Shown here one piece after another: positions 23,684 through 35,426 of a DNA stretch of 64,000 bases. A program made the translations under genes and the position numbers. The DNA is taken from assembly GCA_011947345.1 (NCBI GenBank), contig JAAVTG010000623.1, positions 232,854 through 296,853 on the forward strand, in the 5' to 3' direction. How positions within the stretch are numbered: position 1 is the first letter of the stretch; every line of letters starts with the position of its first letter. The notes under the pieces are model-generated. The model was not told the origin of the DNA. It searched no databases and saw only the letters and a program-made list of their open reading frames with translations. This DNA is from Phytophthora quininea. Taxonomy: Eukaryota > Oomycota > Peronosporomycetes > Peronosporales > Peronosporaceae.

Positions 23684-24134
23684 ATGCGTCCAACCTACTA
23701 CTTCGTCTTGCTCGCTGCGGCCATTGCTGTCTGCAGTGGCAACGCACTCTCTGAAGAAACTTCAGTCGTCAAGGTGGCCTCGTCGGATGTGGTCGGCAAC
23801 GCAGTCAACGTCGATGAGAAGAGATTCCTGCGCAGCTACAAAACTGTCGTCGAGGAGGATGACGATGACGACGATGTCGAGGATGGCAGCGACTCGGACG
23901 AGGAGAGAGGACTATTTGACTTCCTCGGAACGGTCGACAAGGAGCTTGCCGCCAAGAGAAGTGCTGAATGAATTGAAGGACTCTGTCAGCAAGACCATAC
24001 AGTTCCGCTCGTGGCGTGATGGTTGGCGCTCAGCGGACGAGGTCGAAGCGTTTTTCCAGTTTGCTGGCGCTGCGAAGGCTAAGGAGATCCGTGAGGAATG
24101 GGTAGCGTGGGTCAATGCTAACCGAGGAAAATAG
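23684..24134 (+). pseudogene. RXLR-dEER effector with 2-bp deletion (copy 2)
   Basis: Signal peptide (about residues 1-21), R-F-L-R at residues 47-50, and an Asp-rich stretch ending D-E-E-R. The ORF stops at 23971 after 95 residues because one GA of a GAGAGA run is missing, compared with the intact copy at 28902. The original C-terminal half is still readable in another frame to the TAG at 24132-24134 and is nearly identical to that of copy 3, including the tryptophan-containing F-R-S-W-R-D-G-W-R-S segment. A truncated secreted protein could still be made. A dinucleotide consensus error is the alternative. Confidence 0.75.
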
Positions 24135-26455
24135 ATCAATGAATGCACGTAAAATATTGCGATCCTCCATTGCCTGCACATGAAATAATAGTTTGATATG
24201 GGCGTTAGTACCATTTATCGTATGCGTTTATTATATTGACAACCATGGTTTCACTCCAGCCAGTCATCGCAACAGAATTTCATAGATGCCATCTTGATCT
24301 CTGGAAATTTAGTATCTACTTCGAAGCATGCGAAAACGAAAATGAGCTGCTCATACACACACTACGTAAGATCCATCTAGCCATTTGTACCGCGACGATT
24401 TTTAATTCATGTTGTCATGATACTTGTACTCTTGTGGTGTTGTCACCTCGAAGATGTTCTAGTTCGATATCATTTTTCGATCCAGGTCCGAGATGCTGAC
24501 AGCAAGCGATAACGTCGTAGGTCCTCCGCTTACCGTTTTGCTTAGGCGATTGATGCTGCAGCGATGTCCTTCCGAGTTGATCACAACTGCTAACTGCGCG
24601 ACACTCTCGTGAAGAATTCTCGCCAACTGGTATCACGACCAGTTTGTTGCGTCTCAATGGAGAAGAAGAAGGTTTCCCAGGAGTAGGCGGGGAATGGATC
24701 GCGTATCGATACGTGAGCAAATAAATCGAGTCAGCATGTTAGTTGGGATATCACAAAGAGTTCAGACGTCTCGTTGATTGTTCATGGCCAAGTACATGCA
24801 TTCGCTTTTGTTTCTGACTATAGTAGGAGGTTATGAGCTGTTATTGCCAACACAAGCGTTTGGATCCTGACAATGTCCCCCTTATCACAGCAACCAGCGT
24901 GCACTAGCCCAGTTAGTTACGTTTACCAACCTGTTGGCACTTCAGCGAACAATTCTTCGGAAAAGCCATCGCAAACATAACTACAGGCTGGAAAATCTCC
25001 AATATTTGAGTTTCACGGACTATAATGGTAGCGGCAACAGCACCAAGAACGAGATCACAAGGAATAACTAGCAGAATGGAACTGGCAACAGTTTATTGAG
25101 TTTCAACAGTGACTTCTATAGGAAGAAAATATCTCTTTCTTGGCCTTGCAGTAGTGTACAGCGATCCACTCTAAACAATCGATAATTTCGAAAGTCAACT
25201 TCAAGAGGTGATTGAAAGAACACTTCCGCATCTCAGTGCACATTTATTTTAGCTCACATCGTCCGAATAACACTGTAAGGTGCTGTCAATGCTGGGGTTA
25301 AAATGTAAGAAAAGATTTGTCACAACAAAACTCATCAAACTTGCAGCCAATATTCCAATTTGCGCAGGTTCGGTCGCTGATATTTCCCGCTGAGCGAACG
25401 AATATCAAAGTATCTGCAAAGAAAACTATTTAATGTCTCTCTAAAGACCTACAAATATCCGCAATCTTTCTTTGCTATTGCCTGTGTAGACGAGAAATTC
25501 CATGCGCCCTGACGATCTATTCTCATTATTGATCCCTTATACTGGCAAAACGAGACGACGTCGATATTTCTTCTGCTGATGGATCCGTAGGGTAGGTTTT
25601 CACCGAGTAATCAAGTAGCTAAAAGAGCAGATTCTGTCCGGAAACCACGAGTTTGACAGCGATGAATAAAAGTGGTATGGCTATACAGCATCGTTAGAAA
25701 AATATTAATTATAATCTCCGGTTTTGGGGGAAAAGAATGCAGTCTATTTCCTATGAGTATTTGTACAAATTTTCGAGAAGGGAAAATGTTGTGCTTGTTC
25801 GATGATCGCCGCGAGAGGTCAGCTGTTGGCAGCCTAGTAACGAAGCCACCCGTCTTTTTTTAGTGTTAAATGGCCTTCTATTTTGCTTTGTGCCTCTTTT
25901 CCTTATATCTTCCGAGACTCGACAAAATATTGCTACCCGATAGTCCTGTAAGAAGGAATCCTGCACAATTGGAGGATACCATGCAGGTTTCGTTCTGAGT
26001 GCTGTTACTATAAAATCTAGCTGAAGCCGTCTTGCGTCAAACTATCCGCGTGGCTCGTAAAAATCAAACATGGATAGCCGTCATTTATATTGTCCGGCCA
26101 CCACGCTATTAATCTAGGTCAAAGAAACCAGCAGTAGTAGCCTACTACTGCTGATTTCTTTGACCTACTAGCAGTTAACTCTTTAACTCGTACATGGGCA
26201 TTAACAAAGTGGCATACAACCAAACTGAAAACTAACAATTTTTCCTCCGCGAAAATCGATCGGATAGGTGGGGAGGGTGAACTTGAAGCCACGTTGTCAA
26301 TTCTGCAGCAGCAACCGGATCGCAATCTTGGACGTGAAGACGCATGCCACCTCCGATATCTTAACTTCATTTGCCACCGCGTGCTGCTTGCATACACACC
26401 CGTTAAGTTCTTAGTAACTTTACAGGTATTAATCGTCCAAAGTTGAGTTCTTTGT
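24135..26455. repeat. AT-rich interval with unknown dispersed repeat, copy C
   Basis: 24135-24730 holds no supported gene. From about 24740 the sequence follows repeat copy A (16300-17560) in the same order and orientation, with many substitutions and indels. It contains a strong hairpin at 26116-26166. No intact coding region is visible. Confidence 0.4.
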
Positions 26456-27396
26456 CACTTCGCAACTTTCGACCTTGGACCAAGATATTCTTTGCCCCCT
26501 CTTCAGAAGATCCCGTTCTCGAACGCGAAGTCCCCCGCGTGAGGTCGAGAATGGAGGAGAAGGAGCTCTTGACACCTAGGACGCAGTAGTGACGTGCTAG
26601 ATGAATGTCCACAAGACACTACCTCACTGCACCGCACAGGAGATTGGTTACCTCCTGGTGCGTGTTCAAGAAACGAACCACCATAGCGCACAGGACTCGG
26701 CAGACCCTTCGCGTTCAACATCAACACCCGCTAGTACACGAGAGGATTGGAAACTCTCTCGTGTGTCCAAGGATTTCTCCACCACGGCGCGACAGGCCCG
26801 GTGAGCTGTCACGCTTCAAGACAACCCACCAAAGCATGAAAGACCACGTGTTCAAGATCTCTCACACCACAACGTACCGGGGCTGGTGACCCCGGAACGT
26901 TCTTGCTCCAGGACCAACGCATAGAGGACTTGGGGACCTCTATGCTCATGAATTCCCTCCCCAGAGCAATACAGCAGCCCGGATATGATTCCGCCTTGGA
27001 GTGTGGCACTCGGACTCATGACAACCTACCCATAAGTGTGACCCACTGTACCAGGCTCGGGACCTACCGGAGCGTGGACAATCGCAAATGTCTGACAAGA
27101 TGCCCTAGCAGATCCTATGTAGCAGGCTGTGGACCCACCCGAGTGTAGACAACCCAGATGTCTGACAAGAATGACCAAGGTATTGCTGTCAACAGATCAA
27201 TGGACCTACCAGGCAAGTGACGGAGGAAAGGGCCTGACTGGCGAGTGGACAACCCAGATCGACCGCACAAAGAGGATCCGCTGTTACGGATCAGGACCCA
27301 TACGCTGGACGAGGAAAAGACTAATGTGAAGACACTGCTTCCAGTCATAAACACGAAATAGAAGGCTTTAACCCTCCCCCAAGTTGAGTTCTTTGT
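26456..27396. mobile_element. Insertion flanked by a 16-bp direct repeat
   Basis: AAGTTGAGTTCTTTGT occurs at 26440-26455 and again at 27381-27396. In repeat copy B (19825-19850) the matching sequence is continuous, so about 940 bp were inserted here with a 16-bp target duplication. The inserted part is richer in G and C than its surroundings and has no ORF I recognise. The long duplication would suit a retroposed (LINE-mobilised) sequence. Confidence 0.45.
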
Positions 27397-28420
27397 AATC
27401 GTGCACGTCTGCATACAGAACATAGCTCTCGAGTGCTTTACCGCTCCGAGCTGCCATTTTTCCTGACGAGAAAGCTGAGTGATCGACAGCGAGTCTAGGA
27501 AGGTTTATGATGTGTTATAGTACTGGTAGAGTGCACAACCAAGGCACGTTTCACGATTGCTTGAGCATCACATCACGGACTGGAGCGCGCGCGCGTGAAC
27601 AACCCAGCACAAGATCGACAGCAATGTTCATAAACTTTATGACAAAGCACACTTGACTCGAATGACCCAGGTTGATCCATTTACAACGAGTCACCAAAAA
27701 TTCAATATGAGAATCAACAATACAACAACAACAAGGAAAGATAGTCTACAATTTAGCCTTTGTTAACAGATGGCTGATAGAGCCATCCTCGTTCAAGGAG
27801 ATTACTTTGCTTTTGGTTGCGCCAGACCTCTCGGCAGGGTCAAGTCCCCTTTCGCCATTTCCGATATTGCAAACCACTGAGTTGGAGATTGAGGCTGTCT
27901 TTCTGGACAGGTGCCGGTAACGTTCTCTTGAGCTGTGAGTTATTGCTGACGTGTCCACTCCTTTCTTCATGCACGGCCTGGTGTCGCAGCCACAACAACG
28001 TGGTACCGATACTGCACCAGATCTAGTCTAAATCCTCACCATAGCCCAGAATCAACAATACAACATACATATTTGAAAAATTCGATGATTGCTGTAGCGT
28101 CAGCAACATTCAGCTTCGAAGGCACGAAAGGCACACGTTTCTCGGTGTTCCTGACCCATCTCATGAAGCATTTGGGAAATCTTGTCGTTGCAGCAGTTTT
28201 TACATGTGCTAGTCTACTCAACCACACAAAAAGTTTCCTCGCCAGCATCCCGACACTAAAAGCCCAATTTCAGCAGGACATCGGCTCGAACGCAGTCTTG
28301 AATCAGATACAGTTTCACCTTACCCGTAGCAGCTCTCGAGGCACATGGTGCCATGGTTACGCTCAATTGATCGTGTATGCTCTGTCAAATCTCATTCCTA
28401 CGCGCGACCAATGAACGACA
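27397..28420. other. Upstream part of RXLR duplication, unit 2
   Basis: Diverged matches to 22080-23200, for example the block around GACGAGAAAGCTGA and the block with GAGAATCAACAATACAAC. No gene is supported. Confidence 0.4.
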
Positions 28421-28668
28421 GCCGAACTAGATAGTGCGACCAGGAGCCACGTGCTCTAATCGCACAAACTGGACCTCGAACGGATCGTGAGATCGAGAGC
28501 TTCAAGTGAGCCAGTCGATCAACTTGGTCAACGAGATTTTGTGTTGCTCTCGTGAGTCACGATGTAAATTGTTAGAAGGAAACACAGACTTTTAACTCGT
28601 TGGAAGATGAACTCTTTGCTTCTCCTGATGGCTTGACCGCAACTCTGCCGGGTTCGTCGTGGCTTTCT
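28421..28668 (+). repeat. Upstream duplication block, unit 2
   Basis: Near-identical partner of 23220-23467. It lies at the same distance upstream of the RXLR copy starting at 28902. Confidence 0.8.
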
Positions 28669-28856
28669 TTAACCAAACAGGCAATTCATCACAATTGTTC
28701 AGAACCGACATTGTGACAACACTCGAGTGTCATTTCGTTTCGACCTCAAATCGGAAGCTCCAGCATCTGTTGACTGCGAACCCCGCCTCATCCGTACGCT
28801 CAGTAGGCGTGGACCTCTCTCTCTTCTTAGCCATCGAGTTTTGCTGTTCGCCAGCC

Positions 28857-28872
28857 ATTCACACTTCAATTC
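28857..28872 (+). promoter_or_regulatory. Inr-like element of RXLR copy 3
   Basis: ATTCACACTTCAATTC resembles the oomycete Inr and lies about 30 bp before the ATG at 28902, the same place as in copy 2. Confidence 0.4.
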
Positions 28873-28901
28873 GACTCCAAGGTCTCCAGTCTCCAGTCAC
28901 C

Positions 28902-29351
28902 ATGCGTCCAACCTACTACTTCGTCTTGCTCGCTGCGGCCATTGCTGTCTGCAGTGGCAACGCACTCTCTGAAGAAACTTCAGTCGCCAAGGTGGCCTCG
29001 TCGGATGTGGTCGGCAACGCAGTCAACGTCGACGAAAAGAGATTCCTGCGCAGCTACAAAACTGTCGTCGAGGAAGATAACGACGACGACGACGAAGATG
29101 GCAGCGACTCGGACGAGGAGAGAGGACTATTTGACTTCCTCGGAACGGTCGACAAGGAGCTTGCCGCCAAGAGAGAAGTGCTGAATGAATTGAAGAACTC
29201 CATTGGCAAGAACAGACAGTTCCGCTCGTGGCGTGATGGCTGGCGCTCGGCGGACGAGGTCGAAGCGTTTTTCCAGTTTGCTGGCGCTGCGAAGGCTAAG
29301 GAGATCCGCGAGGAATGGGTAGCGTGGGTGAGGGCTAACCGAGGACAATAG
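28902..29351 (+). CDS. RXLR-dEER effector, 149 aa (copy 3)
   Basis: This is the intact member of the pair. It has a signal peptide of about 21 residues, R-F-L-R at residues 47-50 and an acidic tract leading into a canonical D-E-E-R near residue 72. The C-terminal domain, about 75 residues, contains F-R-S-W-R-D-G-W-R-S and a charged helical end. The start is the ATG at 28902, which gives the signal peptide directly; longer upstream reading has no support. It is expected to be secreted and delivered into plant cells, with unknown target. It is the template against which the broken copies at 23684, 30063 and 35861 can be read. Confidence 0.88.
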   Translation: MRPTYYFVLLAAAIAVCSGNALSEETSVAKVASSDVVGNAVNVDEKRFLRSYKTVVEEDNDDDDEDGSDSDEERGLFDFLGTVDKELAAKREVLNELKNSIGKNRQFRSWRDGWRSADEVEAFFQFAGAAKAKEIREEWVAWVRANRGQ

Positions 29352-30062
29352 ATCGTAAAATATGGCGATCCGCTGTTGACGAAATGCCAATTAAATTTTT
29401 GTTTTTGACACGAATTAAGGCCACCATAATGCGTTCACAACCTGTGAGTTTGTGCTCTGTTTAGCCCTCACAATTCCAGTCGTTCCTTAGTTAGGGTTGC
29501 TGCACCGAACTTGAGCCTCTGGAACTCGAACTGAGGCCCTCATCAACACTATACTACGCCGTTTTTCCGGTTGTTCTTTTACCTTTGCCGCTGCTGTCAA
29601 ATTCAAGCAGTTGAAGAATACCAGTGCTGCCAGTAAAGTATGAGTACCTGTAGTGAATTCACAATGACGGAGACGCACGTTGTTATGAAGGGCTACAACC
29701 GACACATATTGCGCCAATATTTCGCAAGGATTCGGACTACAGGAAATCCCATCGATGATAATGTGGCTTGGATAATCGATAACCTACACTTGCCAAAGGA
29801 AAATAAGCGTCAATACCAACAGTTGGTCACTGAAAAAGAGCTGTACGAATAAGGTGAGCATTGTGATCGACAGATGATCAAGCTCTAGTTTACGGCGTGT
29901 GGATCTTCAAATCCAATTCACCGCACGACCAAGAAACGAGAGCAGCGAGAGAGCTCGGCATGCTCTAAAACGGACCAAGAATGGAGCTTCCGTTTGGATT
30001 CGCTCACTTTCCCTTTTGACGTCAAGGTCAATAGATTTCCTCTCCTCCATCCCCGTTACCGC
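29352..30062. other. Intergenic interval upstream of the broken RXLR copy
   Basis: A 70-codon ORF on the plus strand (29640-29852) has a protein-like composition but no recognisable family. Nothing else is supported. Confidence 0.25.
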
Positions 30063-30480
30063 CATGCGTCCGGCCCACTACTTTTGCTGGTTGCTGTGGT
30101 AATCACTGCTTCAAGTTAAAACGCGCTCTCTGAGGAGACCTCAATGACCAAGGTGGCATCTCCCAACGTGGTCGCCAATCTAGTTCGAAACGTCAATGAA
30201 AACCGATTCCGGCGCAGCTACAAGACTATCGTTGTCGACGACGATGATGACGACGACGCCGATTCTGACGACTATTCGGCGCGCGAATCGGTCGGTGATG
30301 ACGAGGCGCGAGGCTTCTTTGATTGCTTCTAGGGTGACGCCAAGTTCGAGATTCTGAAGGAGCTGGTTGTTCAATTCGTGGAAAACCAGCGGGATGTCCA
30401 AGCAGGATATCGCCAGATTCTTCCAACGCGACGACATCGCCGAGGATAATTGTCCATTCCTCAAGGCCGCAAAGGCAAAG
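30063..30480 (+). pseudogene. RXLR effector pseudogene (copy 4)
   Basis: It starts with the family's M-R-P-x-x-Y signal-peptide beginning, but a frame change and a TAA fall within the signal peptide. The second stop replaces the glycine before N-A-L-S-E. Downstream the family pattern continues: the RXLR site is changed to R-F-R-R, followed by an Asp tract and D-E-A-R-G-F-F-D. A TAG at 30330-30332 interrupts it before the short C-terminus. At least two stops are single-base substitutions, so this copy is truly dead. It lies directly upstream of the PPTase gene. Confidence 0.7.
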
Positions 30481-30618
30481 GCCAGTAAGTCGAGAGTATG
30501 AGGTATTTTAGCGATGTTAGGATATCAAAATGCAATTTCCCTTCTTGGTCACTAATCCATTACTAGTACTCCCAACGTGTGGTAGTCAGTACTGCAGGCT
30601 TGAGTTCTTCTGTGTCCG

Positions 30619-31495
30619 ATGGCAGGCACTTGCTGGCTGTTCGTCGACGTCGACTCCTGGGAGACCACCACCACAGAATGGCGACGCCTACTGCACCAGC
30701 TCCCACCCCGGAGCAGCAGCAGGTGACACGCTTCATGTTCCCCAAAGACCAGAAGTTGGCGTTAGCCAGTCGAGGCGTTGCAACGGCAACTCGTGCATGA
30801 TCAATTTCAAGAGCACTACGACAACATCGAGATCTCACGCACTCCAGAGGTGCGTGCGTTGCCACCACTATCCTAGACGTTCGCATAATGCTTCTTCTCG
30901 TCCAGAACAAACCTTTTGGAAAAGATCAAGCGACAGCAGAGCTCCTTTGACGTGGAACTACAACGTATCGCACCACGGCACTGTAGTTGCCATTGCCAGC
31001 GACTCTAACGCCTTGGTCGGGGTGGATGTCGTCCGCCTTACGGATCGGCCTCGTCGAAACAATGTTGAAGGCTTCTTCCGAGCTTTTGCGGACCATTTCA
31101 ATCCAAGGGAGTGGGATTACGTTCGCAGCAGTGAAGGCGACGACGCGCAGTACACTCGTTTCTATCGGCTGTGGTCGCTCAAGGAAGCGTACATCAAAGC
31201 GGTGGGGATCGGCCTGGGTTTCTCATTGCTGCGAGCCGAGTTTGTTCCAGTAGACTCGACTGAAGATCGATGGGAACTGCTTCTAGACGGCCAGCCAGCT
31301 CGTGACTGGAGCTTTGTTTGTTCTCAAGTCAATGATACCCATTTGGTCAGCGTTGCACGAGGCCCATTCGCAGCGATGTGGAAACCTGAAACTAGCTCAA
31401 TTTTCCCAAGCGGTGAACTGTTGCTTAGCAACAGCACTGATGGACTCGAAGTACCTGTATGGCAGGAATGGAGACTGCAAGACCTACTCCGCTGA
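30619..31495 (+). CDS. 4'-phosphopantetheinyl transferase (Lys5/AASDHPPT type)
   Basis: This enzyme transfers 4'-phosphopantetheine from CoA to carrier proteins such as fatty-acid synthase ACP or aminoadipate reductase. Exon 1 begins at the ATG at 30619, with W-L-F-V-D-V-D as in the family. A 56-bp GT-AG intron lies at 30850-30905. The catalytic half shows N-V-S-H-H-G, the Mg-binding G-V-D-V-V, and the signature W-S-L-K-E-A-Y-I-K-A-V-G. Frame losses occur at a four-C run (30706-30709), near 30775, and at CC 30944-30945. The catalytic domain itself is one clean frame. Fragments of this gene recur at 18313 and 36140. It converges on the V-ATPase E gene with 116 bp between them. Confidence 0.8.
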
Positions 31496-31611
31496 CGAAC
31501 TAGTCCGTCCAACGCCTCTAAACAAGCAAACATGAGCGACGCAGCCGCCTCGGCTGTGATCGTTGGTGATATTTGACTCTGTATCAAGCCTCCACATCTC
31601 TTCTCCTCACC

Positions 31612-32440
31612 CTATTGCGTCGGGAACAGCATCTTACGCACCGTGGGCTTGAGGTCGTAGTAGATCTGGTCCAGACGCGTGTCCAGCGTGTTGTCGCACA
31701 CGATCTTGCCCTGCTTGGCGTACAGAATGACTCCTCCAGCCTTCGAGTCAGGCAGCATGCCTTCCGTTGCCTTGTTGAGCGTCACTTTGACCTTACTGAC
31801 GTCCACATTGGCCTCCTTCTTCATGGTGGCAATGTACTTGTCCGTAGCTTCTTTCAGTACCATCTCCGCCAGCCTCACATCCTTATTACGCACAGCCACC
31901 ACCACATCCGGCTCAAAGAGCTTGATGAGGCCCTGGACGATCAGGTCCCGCAGTAGAACCTTGTTCTTGTCGTCGTTGGTCGCGTAGTTGCGTAGCTGGC
32001 CCTGGCCGTCCACGATCAGCGTCTTGAGCAGCTCATCTCGAGCGATCATCTTCTGGCGACGCGAGGCGCCGATCTCTGCCGAACGAGCGCTACAAGAGCA
32101 TATTATTTTTTTAGGATTATTACTTAAGGATCTATAATATTTATGGACGTACATGCGCTTGTTGATCTCGCGCTCCTTCTCCTTGCGCGTGTACTCCTCC
32201 TGGATCTTGATCTTGGCGTTGTGCACCAGCATTTGCTTCTCCAAGTTGAAGTCGTGCTCGGTCTGAAAAGATATTGTAAATAATAAGGGTTATGTTAGAT
32301 ATATCTTGCTCTAGATCTTGTTCGTTGCGGCGGCGGCGGCTCCCCACCTTAATGCGGATCTCATTGGCCTTCTCCTGTGCCTCCTGCAGGATGAAGTTGA
32401 CCATCTGCTTGATCTGGCGGTCTGCGTCCGACGCGTTCAT
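31612..32440 (-). CDS. V-type H+-ATPase subunit E, three exons
   Basis: Exons are 32440-32348, 32262-32153 and 32089-31612; both introns (85 and 63 bp) have GT-AG borders. The spliced product is 226 residues, the standard length for subunit E, a peripheral-stalk component linking V1 to Vo. The N-terminus has the expected D-x-Q-I-x-Q-M-V-N-F-I-L-Q-E-A-x-E-K-A helix. The middle reads K-R-I-A-R-S-A-E-I-G-A-S-R-R across the second junction. The C-terminal part contains G-G-V-I-L-Y-A-K-Q-G-K-I-V-C-D-N-T-L-D-T-R-L. It shares a 285-bp divergent promoter region with the SDHAF2 gene. Confidence 0.93.
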
Positions 32441-32725
32441 CGTGCCTAAGCTTTCTTCCTTCTTGACTTCCACAACAACTTTTCAATACGAAATAAAGAT
32501 CGCGGCCAGGACCCAAAACCATACCCAATTTTAACATCGAATCCGCATGCTATACAAAATTTACATCCCCGTTTTCCAAACTGTATCCGTCTTGAAAAAT
32601 TGCCCATAACTATACTAAATTCAAGTGATTAGGATATCATTTCATGATGGATACAGTTTGATAAAGTCGACGTTTTTACTTTTAAGGCTAAACCTGCGTT
32701 TCAATCGTGCGGTGATCAGCTCGAG

Positions 32726-33229
32726 ATGCTACGTCTTACTCGCCGTCTCGTGCGCTATGCGTCGACCAACCCGGCGGTCGACAACAACGCCTTCGTGCAG
32801 AGTATCTCCAAGGACCAAGCGGCCAAGGCTCTGTCCCGTGGCGCTGCCATCCGCGCCGACCACGAGGCCATGAAGTGCGACTTCCCGGAAGCCAGTCAAG
32901 GCGACCGAACGGTTGACGCGGACGAGGCCAACCGCAAGCGCATCATCTACCGCAGCAAGCAGCGTGGGTGGCTGGAAGTGGACTTGCTACTGGGTCGCTG
33001 GGCCAGCCAGAATGTCATGGCCTTGAGCAGTGACGAGCTGCAGCAGTACGAAGCCATTCTGAACCAAGAGACCATTGACATCTTCAATTTCATCTCAGGG
33101 AAGAGCCCTGTACCGGAGGAACTGGACACTCCGATGATGAAGAGACTGCAAGAGTATTGTCTCACCTCCCCATTAGGCAAAGCGTCGGTGGAAGGCTTCG
33201 AGGAGAACAAACAGTTCATGAGCAATTAG
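32726..33229 (+). CDS. Succinate dehydrogenase assembly factor 2 (SDHAF2/Sdh5)
   Basis: An intact 167-residue ORF. The Arg-rich N-terminus fits a mitochondrial presequence. The core R-K-R-I-I-Y-R-S-K-Q-R-G-W-L-E-V-D-L-L-L-G-type block, followed by E-x-L-x-Q-Y-E-A-I-L-N, is the Sdh5 signature. This matrix protein promotes covalent FAD attachment to the SDH flavoprotein. Its stop codon is only 38 bp from the end of the convergent glycoprotein gene. Confidence 0.92.
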   Translation: MLRLTRRLVRYASTNPAVDNNAFVQSISKDQAAKALSRGAAIRADHEAMKCDFPEASQGDRTVDADEANRKRIIYRSKQRGWLEVDLLLGRWASQNVMALSSDELQQYEAILNQETIDIFNFISGKSPVPEELDTPMMKRLQEYCLTSPLGKASVEGFEENKQFMSN

Positions 33230-33267
33230 AAGAGACAAATAGTCGACGGAGATTGTTGCTGGTTACG

Positions 33268-35426
33268 CTATTTTCTTCTTCTTCCTTCTTCGGATGGACG
33301 GCATTTGTAGAAGGAGAGGTGGTGGAGACTCATCGCCAAACACACGAGGAGTTGGCGGGACTCGTCAGGTAGTAGCAGATGACTCTCTTGAAACCGGAGA
33401 AGGAGACGCAGGACGAGGTGGAACGGTACCGGACGCTTCATGTCCCGATACAGCACGTTCTTGTCGTTAGTGGCAGGAATCACGAAGCCGAATCGCAGTA
33501 GAGTGTACTCGCTGCCATTGTAAAAGTCCCCACGCGTTGCGGCGTTGACCACTTCTTGGTATTGAAGGTCAGCAGCTCGAGTCTGGATGTACGTCTCAAT
33601 GGAGCGATCAAGGCTCTTCATTTGGGTATCAAAAGTGGAAATCAAGCCACCTAGCTCACCATCCTCAAGTTGGTCCAGCTTGGGAATGCTTTGGTTGACT
33701 GTCATGGCGATCTTCGTGTCGTGGTTGGTATCTGCGTAGTACGAGACGACTTCGTCCAAGACTGGAACTTGGCTCTCCATAAAAGTCTTGAAGACGTGCA
33801 AAGGAGCTGCGTCGTCAGCGATGGACATGTTGACACTGCCAAGAAAAGCGTCAGCGAATTCATCCGAGTCAAGATCGTGACGGGAGTACCAGACCGTGGA
33901 CGGCGCTTGCAATCCATGGATAAGAGCTCTTCTCTCGGCTTCAAAAGCAATCTCCACCATCTCTTGAAGTGCATCCATTCGGAGTTTCTTCTTCGTCGCT
34001 GACGACACCTCACCGTTAGTCAATGACTGGAACAACGTGAGGTTTGCAAGTGTTGGCGTGTAAATCGTAATTCCAGACTGCACCAAGCACTCTTGTTCCA
34101 TCGAGCAATTGGCCACGAACGCTGGGCTATTGACAATGTCTGGATCGCGACGAACCACCCACTTATCGACTGACGGATAAGCGTAAAAGTGGATGAGTGT
34201 ATTGTACGCGCTGAAGTCAAACTCGGTGGAATTTCTGCTGCCGTTGACCGAGGATGAAAATCGTGTTGCACCTGGTTGACTTCTTATGCTGCTGCTCTCT
34301 ACTTGGCTGACGTTGATTTCTTGATATGTTTGGCGGAATTCGTCCGGTGTCAGGAAACGTGCGTACGACGCGTTTGAGCTCATCGTAAAGCGTGGAATTC
34401 CAGTCTCAAAGTAAAATTCCTGTAGCAGGTTGTGGATTTCTGTGAACACTTGCGTCTCCTGCGAACTCAACTTCTCTTCGTCATTCTCGGTATTTTTCCA
34501 GAGCTGTTGTTCGCCACCGTCGGCGAAGAACCTGAAACATTCAAACGTTCGAGATGCCGCGTTGGTGCTCTACTACCAGCGTCAAGTTCCACATCCTCAT
34601 CACTTTGGCTTAGCGAGCTCATGAACTGCATCGCAATAATTCGAGTTAAGTCCAGCCGTGGCGACCAGAACCACGGGTAGCTGTCCGCAGGGAGCGTCGG
34701 CGATGGCAGCTCGTCATCACGGTTGTAATATTGATCCGAGTAACCTTCGTACGGAGAGAAGCTGACGGTATATCGCGCATAGACTAAAGCTCTTCTGGTG
34801 CTGCCGTCACTCTCGTACGCGAGTGTAGCGTTTGGTCGAGTAGCTTCGACTTCTTCTTGCGGTACTGTCAAATTAAATTCTTGAATAATCTCGGTGGAGT
34901 TCATCATCTTCAAGCGCTGGGCAAAGAGTTCGTCTTCAACGTAGCCGACGTAATGCTTTTGGATGAGATTCCACGCCACGCGACCCAACGTCTTGAGCAA
35001 CGGGAGTGCACTATCCTTCAGAAACATACCGAGCGCTTTGTTGCGCCGGCGACGCACGTTTTTCGACCGAAGCGAGCTGCCATAGTCCATCGGAGAGACG
35101 AGATTGTACATCAACAGCCGAGGTAGATCCTTCTTCAAGGCGCGACGACCTTGTTTCGAGAGCACCCAATGCGCGACTGGCGTCTGTGCCGTGACGGCTT
35201 CTCGGAAGTCGCTGAAGTTGGCGAAGACCGAGTGATTATTCGGGACGACCTCCCCACCAGGAAGACGCTTGAAGCAGGGCTGGTTAGTGTACCCGTGGTC
35301 TTCCACCCAGAACTCGCTGTTGTTTGTCATCGATGACACGGGACTTCCAGCGATGAGCACCACCATGACCATGAAAGTCATCGCTATCCCGACACCACCG
35401 AACTTTGATGAACCAAATTTCTTCAT
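33268..35426 (-). CDS. Large N-glycosylated secreted or membrane protein, unknown family
   Basis: From the ATG at 35426 the product starts with a basic stretch and a hydrophobic signal or anchor segment (M-T-F-M-V-M-V-V-L-I-A-G). About 690 mostly hydrophilic residues follow, with many N-x-S/T sites. The frame is lost at a five-T run (34493-34497). One added base joins the two halves without a gap, giving about 719 residues. Longer in-frame sequence exists upstream of 35426, so the start is inferred from the signal-like segment. I recognise no domain. A fragment matching its first 30 codons occurs at 41640-41725 on the other strand. Confidence 0.6.
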
